DNA of 64,000 bases from Paenibacillus mendelii (GTDB lineage Bacteria; Bacillota; Bacilli; Paenibacillales; Paenibacillaceae), in the NCBI RefSeq assembly GCF_024498075.1, contig NZ_JANHOF010000001.1, positions 1,426,001-1,490,000 on the forward strand, read 5' to 3'. The notes below the pieces were generated by a model, which saw only the letters and a list, made by a program, of their open reading frames with translations, was not told the DNA's origin and searched no databases. Below are positions 62,534 to 64,000 of this stretch, piece by piece. Position 1 is the stretch's first letter, and every line of letters starts with the position of its first letter. The position numbers and the translations under genes are program-made.

Positions 62534-63430
62534 ATGAACAAGGAGCTGCTGGAGGAGAAGAAGATGCATGGTGATGCTTCCTTCCCGCTTCAGGTTTATT
62601 TGGCCGAGCATCGCGCTGGAGAAATATTCGAACCCCATTGGCATGAAAGCTTGGAAATCATATATATCTTAAGCGGCTCGGCAACCTTTACAATCGATGA
62701 TGACAAACACGAGCTTCAAGCAGGCGACTATCTGTTCGTGAACAGCGATAAGATTCATGGCGCCACCTTCTCGGAAACCTGCCGCTTCCATGCCATCGTA
62801 TTTGATCTGAAGATGTGCCTTGGCACCGGCCTGGATATATGCAATCATAAGTACTTTAACCGGATGCTGGAGCGCCAGATGCTGCTTCCCAACGTCATTG
62901 ACAAGAATAGCGCCATATACCCGGACATTCAGCAGTGGATCCGGCAGCTGTACGGCAAATACGAGCAGAAGAGCGACGGATACGAGTTGTATGCCAAAGG
63001 GCTCTTGACGCTTATAATGGCCAGTCTGTTCGAGCACGGCCAGATGATTGAACCGGATAAGAACCGGCTCAATAAGACGAATCAGATGAACAGGCTTAAG
63101 CTGGCTCTCAACTATATGACAAGCCACTATCCGGACACCATCCCCGTCAAAAGCCTGGCCGACTTGTCCAATATGAGCTTGTACTACTTCTGCCGCTACT
63201 TTAAATCGGTTACCGGCTGCACCCCGGTGGAATACCTCAACCGGCTGCGGATCTCCAAGGCGGAGACGCTGCTGGCTACCACGGATAAGCGGGTCATTGA
63301 TATCGCGTTCGAAGTGGGCTTCAACAGCTTGAATTATTTCTCCGAGATGTACCGCCGTACGAAAGGAATCAGCCCTTCGGAGGCCAGAGAGCGCGCCCGG
63401 ATCGCTGCGCAGAACCGGATCGGCGTCTGA
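62534..63430 (+). CDS. AraC-family regulator with cupin sensor domain (second)
   Basis: A 298-residue AraC-family regulator: N-terminal cupin (EPHWHESLEIIYILSGSATF near 38-58) and C-terminal double helix-turn-helix (IPVKSLADLSNMSLYYFCRYFKSVTGCTP and IDIAFEVGFNSLNYFSEMYRRTKGISP). The ATG at 62534 has GAGGA about 8 bases upstream; a longer frame from 62450 has none. It is convergent with the Gfo/Idh/MocA gene. Its target cannot be told from the window. Confidence 0.92.
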   Translation: MNKELLEEKKMHGDASFPLQVYLAEHRAGEIFEPHWHESLEIIYILSGSATFTIDDDKHELQAGDYLFVNSDKIHGATFSETCRFHAIVFDLKMCLGTGLDICNHKYFNRMLERQMLLPNVIDKNSAIYPDIQQWIRQLYGKYEQKSDGYELYAKGLLTLIMASLFEHGQMIEPDKNRLNKTNQMNRLKLALNYMTSHYPDTIPVKSLADLSNMSLYYFCRYFKSVTGCTPVEYLNRLRISKAETLLATTDKRVIDIAFEVGFNSLNYFSEMYRRTKGISPSEARERARIAAQNRIGV

Positions 63431-63440
63431 TAGCAGTTAA

Positions 63441-63488
63441 AGAAAGGCAGCATACGGATGCATAGCATCTGTCGTATGCTGCCTTTCT
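63441..63488. terminator. Bidirectional terminator after the second AraC gene
   Basis: A perfect 16-bp stem (63441-63456 and 63473-63488; arms AGAAAGGCAGC... and ...GCTGCCTTTCT) with an inner GATGC/GCATC stem is followed on the plus strand by TGTTCTCGTTCTC. It lies between convergent genes. Confidence 0.8.
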
Positions 63489-63525
63489 TGTTCTCGTTCT
63501 CGCCCGCTACTGTTTCCGCTAACGG

Positions 63526-64000
63526 CTACAGCACATCTCCCCGGCCGATTTCCTGCCATACTTGACGGGCGTAAGCTACCGCTTCATCTGAGAGAGTCAT
63601 CGGGCCTTGCGTGGCGGGATATGGCTGGCCAGGACCGCGATCCTCGTAGAATGGGGACCAATGGTCGTTCTCATATCGCACCCGCACCGCTTCGTCGCGC
63701 ATATCCGGCACTTCGAACGGAGCGCCGCCCGCAAGCGCGGAGCGGTACGCCTGAATGCCGACGATCGTCATATCAAGCGCCCGGTATACGTTCAAATACG
63801 GCTGCTCATTATTCCGAATCGCTTCGGCAAAGTGATAGTTCGTAAAGAAATCGCCTCCGCCATGCCCCGCTCGCTGTGCCAATTCGGGACTTACAGGGAA
63901 TTCCGGCAAATAGATCATCTCCGCCTCTTCCCCTTCAAGCAGATCGTAATGCTCATGACGCAGCCGCACGCGATGCGGATCGCCCGTGCGCATGTTCTCC
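63526..64000 (-). CDS. Gfo/Idh/MocA-family oxidoreductase, C-terminal part only
   Basis: The C-terminal part, about 158 residues, of an NAD(P)-dependent sugar/inositol dehydrogenase-like protein; the frame continues past the right edge. The GHGGGDFFTNYHFAEAI segment followed by ALDMTIVGIQAYRSALAGG and FEVPDMR is typical of the end of this family. The N-terminal Rossmann half is outside the window, so the class cannot be refined. Confidence 0.85.
   Translation of the reverse strand, partial: ENMRTGDPHRVRLRHEHYDLLEGEEAEMIYLPEFPVSPELAQRAGHGGGDFFTNYHFAEAIRNNEQPYLNVYRALDMTIVGIQAYRSALAGGAPFEVPDMRDEAVRVRYENDHWSPFYEDRGPGQPYPATQGPMTLSDEAVAYARQVWQEIGRGDVL

Overview
The window looks like a chromosome segment of an endospore-forming, naturally transformable Firmicute, most likely Paenibacillus or a close relative (Cohnella-like). 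Three things point there: spore genes (gpr, spoIIP, yqxA, spoVAC/AD/AE), a complete late-competence locus (comER, comEA, comEB, comEC), and several YesM/YesN two-component and LplABC-type sugar ABC systems. Base composition is moderately GC-rich. The genus is an inference from gene content; no rRNA is present.

Positions 1-24300 hold the conserved Bacillales block yqeG-yqeH-aroE-yhbY-nadD-yqeK-rsfS-yqeM-comER-comEA-comEB-comEC-holA-rpsT-gpr-spoIIP-yqxA-lepA, almost all on the minus strand, in the gene order known from Bacillus subtilis. Four insertions interrupt it: an ECF sigma/anti-sigma pair between comEC and holA, an O-acetylhomoserine sulfhydrylase between comEA and comEB, leuS with a full T-box leader between comER and yqeM, and a CvfB-like S1 protein between rsfS and yqeM. 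It joins ribosome maturation, NAD and shikimate synthesis, DNA uptake, replication and spore functions.

Positions 24400-36200 carry a MoxR-DUF58-transglutaminase operon, a spoVAC-AD-AE operon with a 25-residue membrane mini-ORF upstream, a nitroreductase, an ABC exporter with an unusual insertion in its ATPase domain, and a second ECF sigma/anti-sigma pair.

Positions 36200-49400 look like a carbohydrate-responsive region on the minus strand: a creatininase-like amidohydrolase, aldo/keto reductase and PhyH dioxygenase operon, then a 1.6-kb array of 114-bp palindrome-bearing tandem repeats, then a sugar-isomerase-like TIM barrel, a YesM-type kinase, a YesN-type regulator and an LplABC-type ABC importer. 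Positions 49600-64000 hold two DedA proteins, a 1340-residue secreted DUF5722-type glycosidase-like protein, a CDF metal exporter, a KinB-like kinase, a divergent AraC / PhyH dioxygenase / beta-propeller glycosidase module, an aromatic-acid-exporter-like protein, another AraC regulator and the end of a Gfo/Idh/MocA oxidoreductase.

The least explained material is repetitive. Three unrelated repeat families, each containing inverted repeats, sit in leaders or intergenic regions: 13 copies of a 114-bp unit in three capped blocks (44908-46505), five copies of a 46-bp unit upstream of nadD (21085-21320), and a roughly 65-bp unit that ends exactly at the ribosome-binding site of both leuS and the sugar-binding lipoprotein gene. 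Whether they act as RNA, DNA or protein cannot be settled from this sequence alone.
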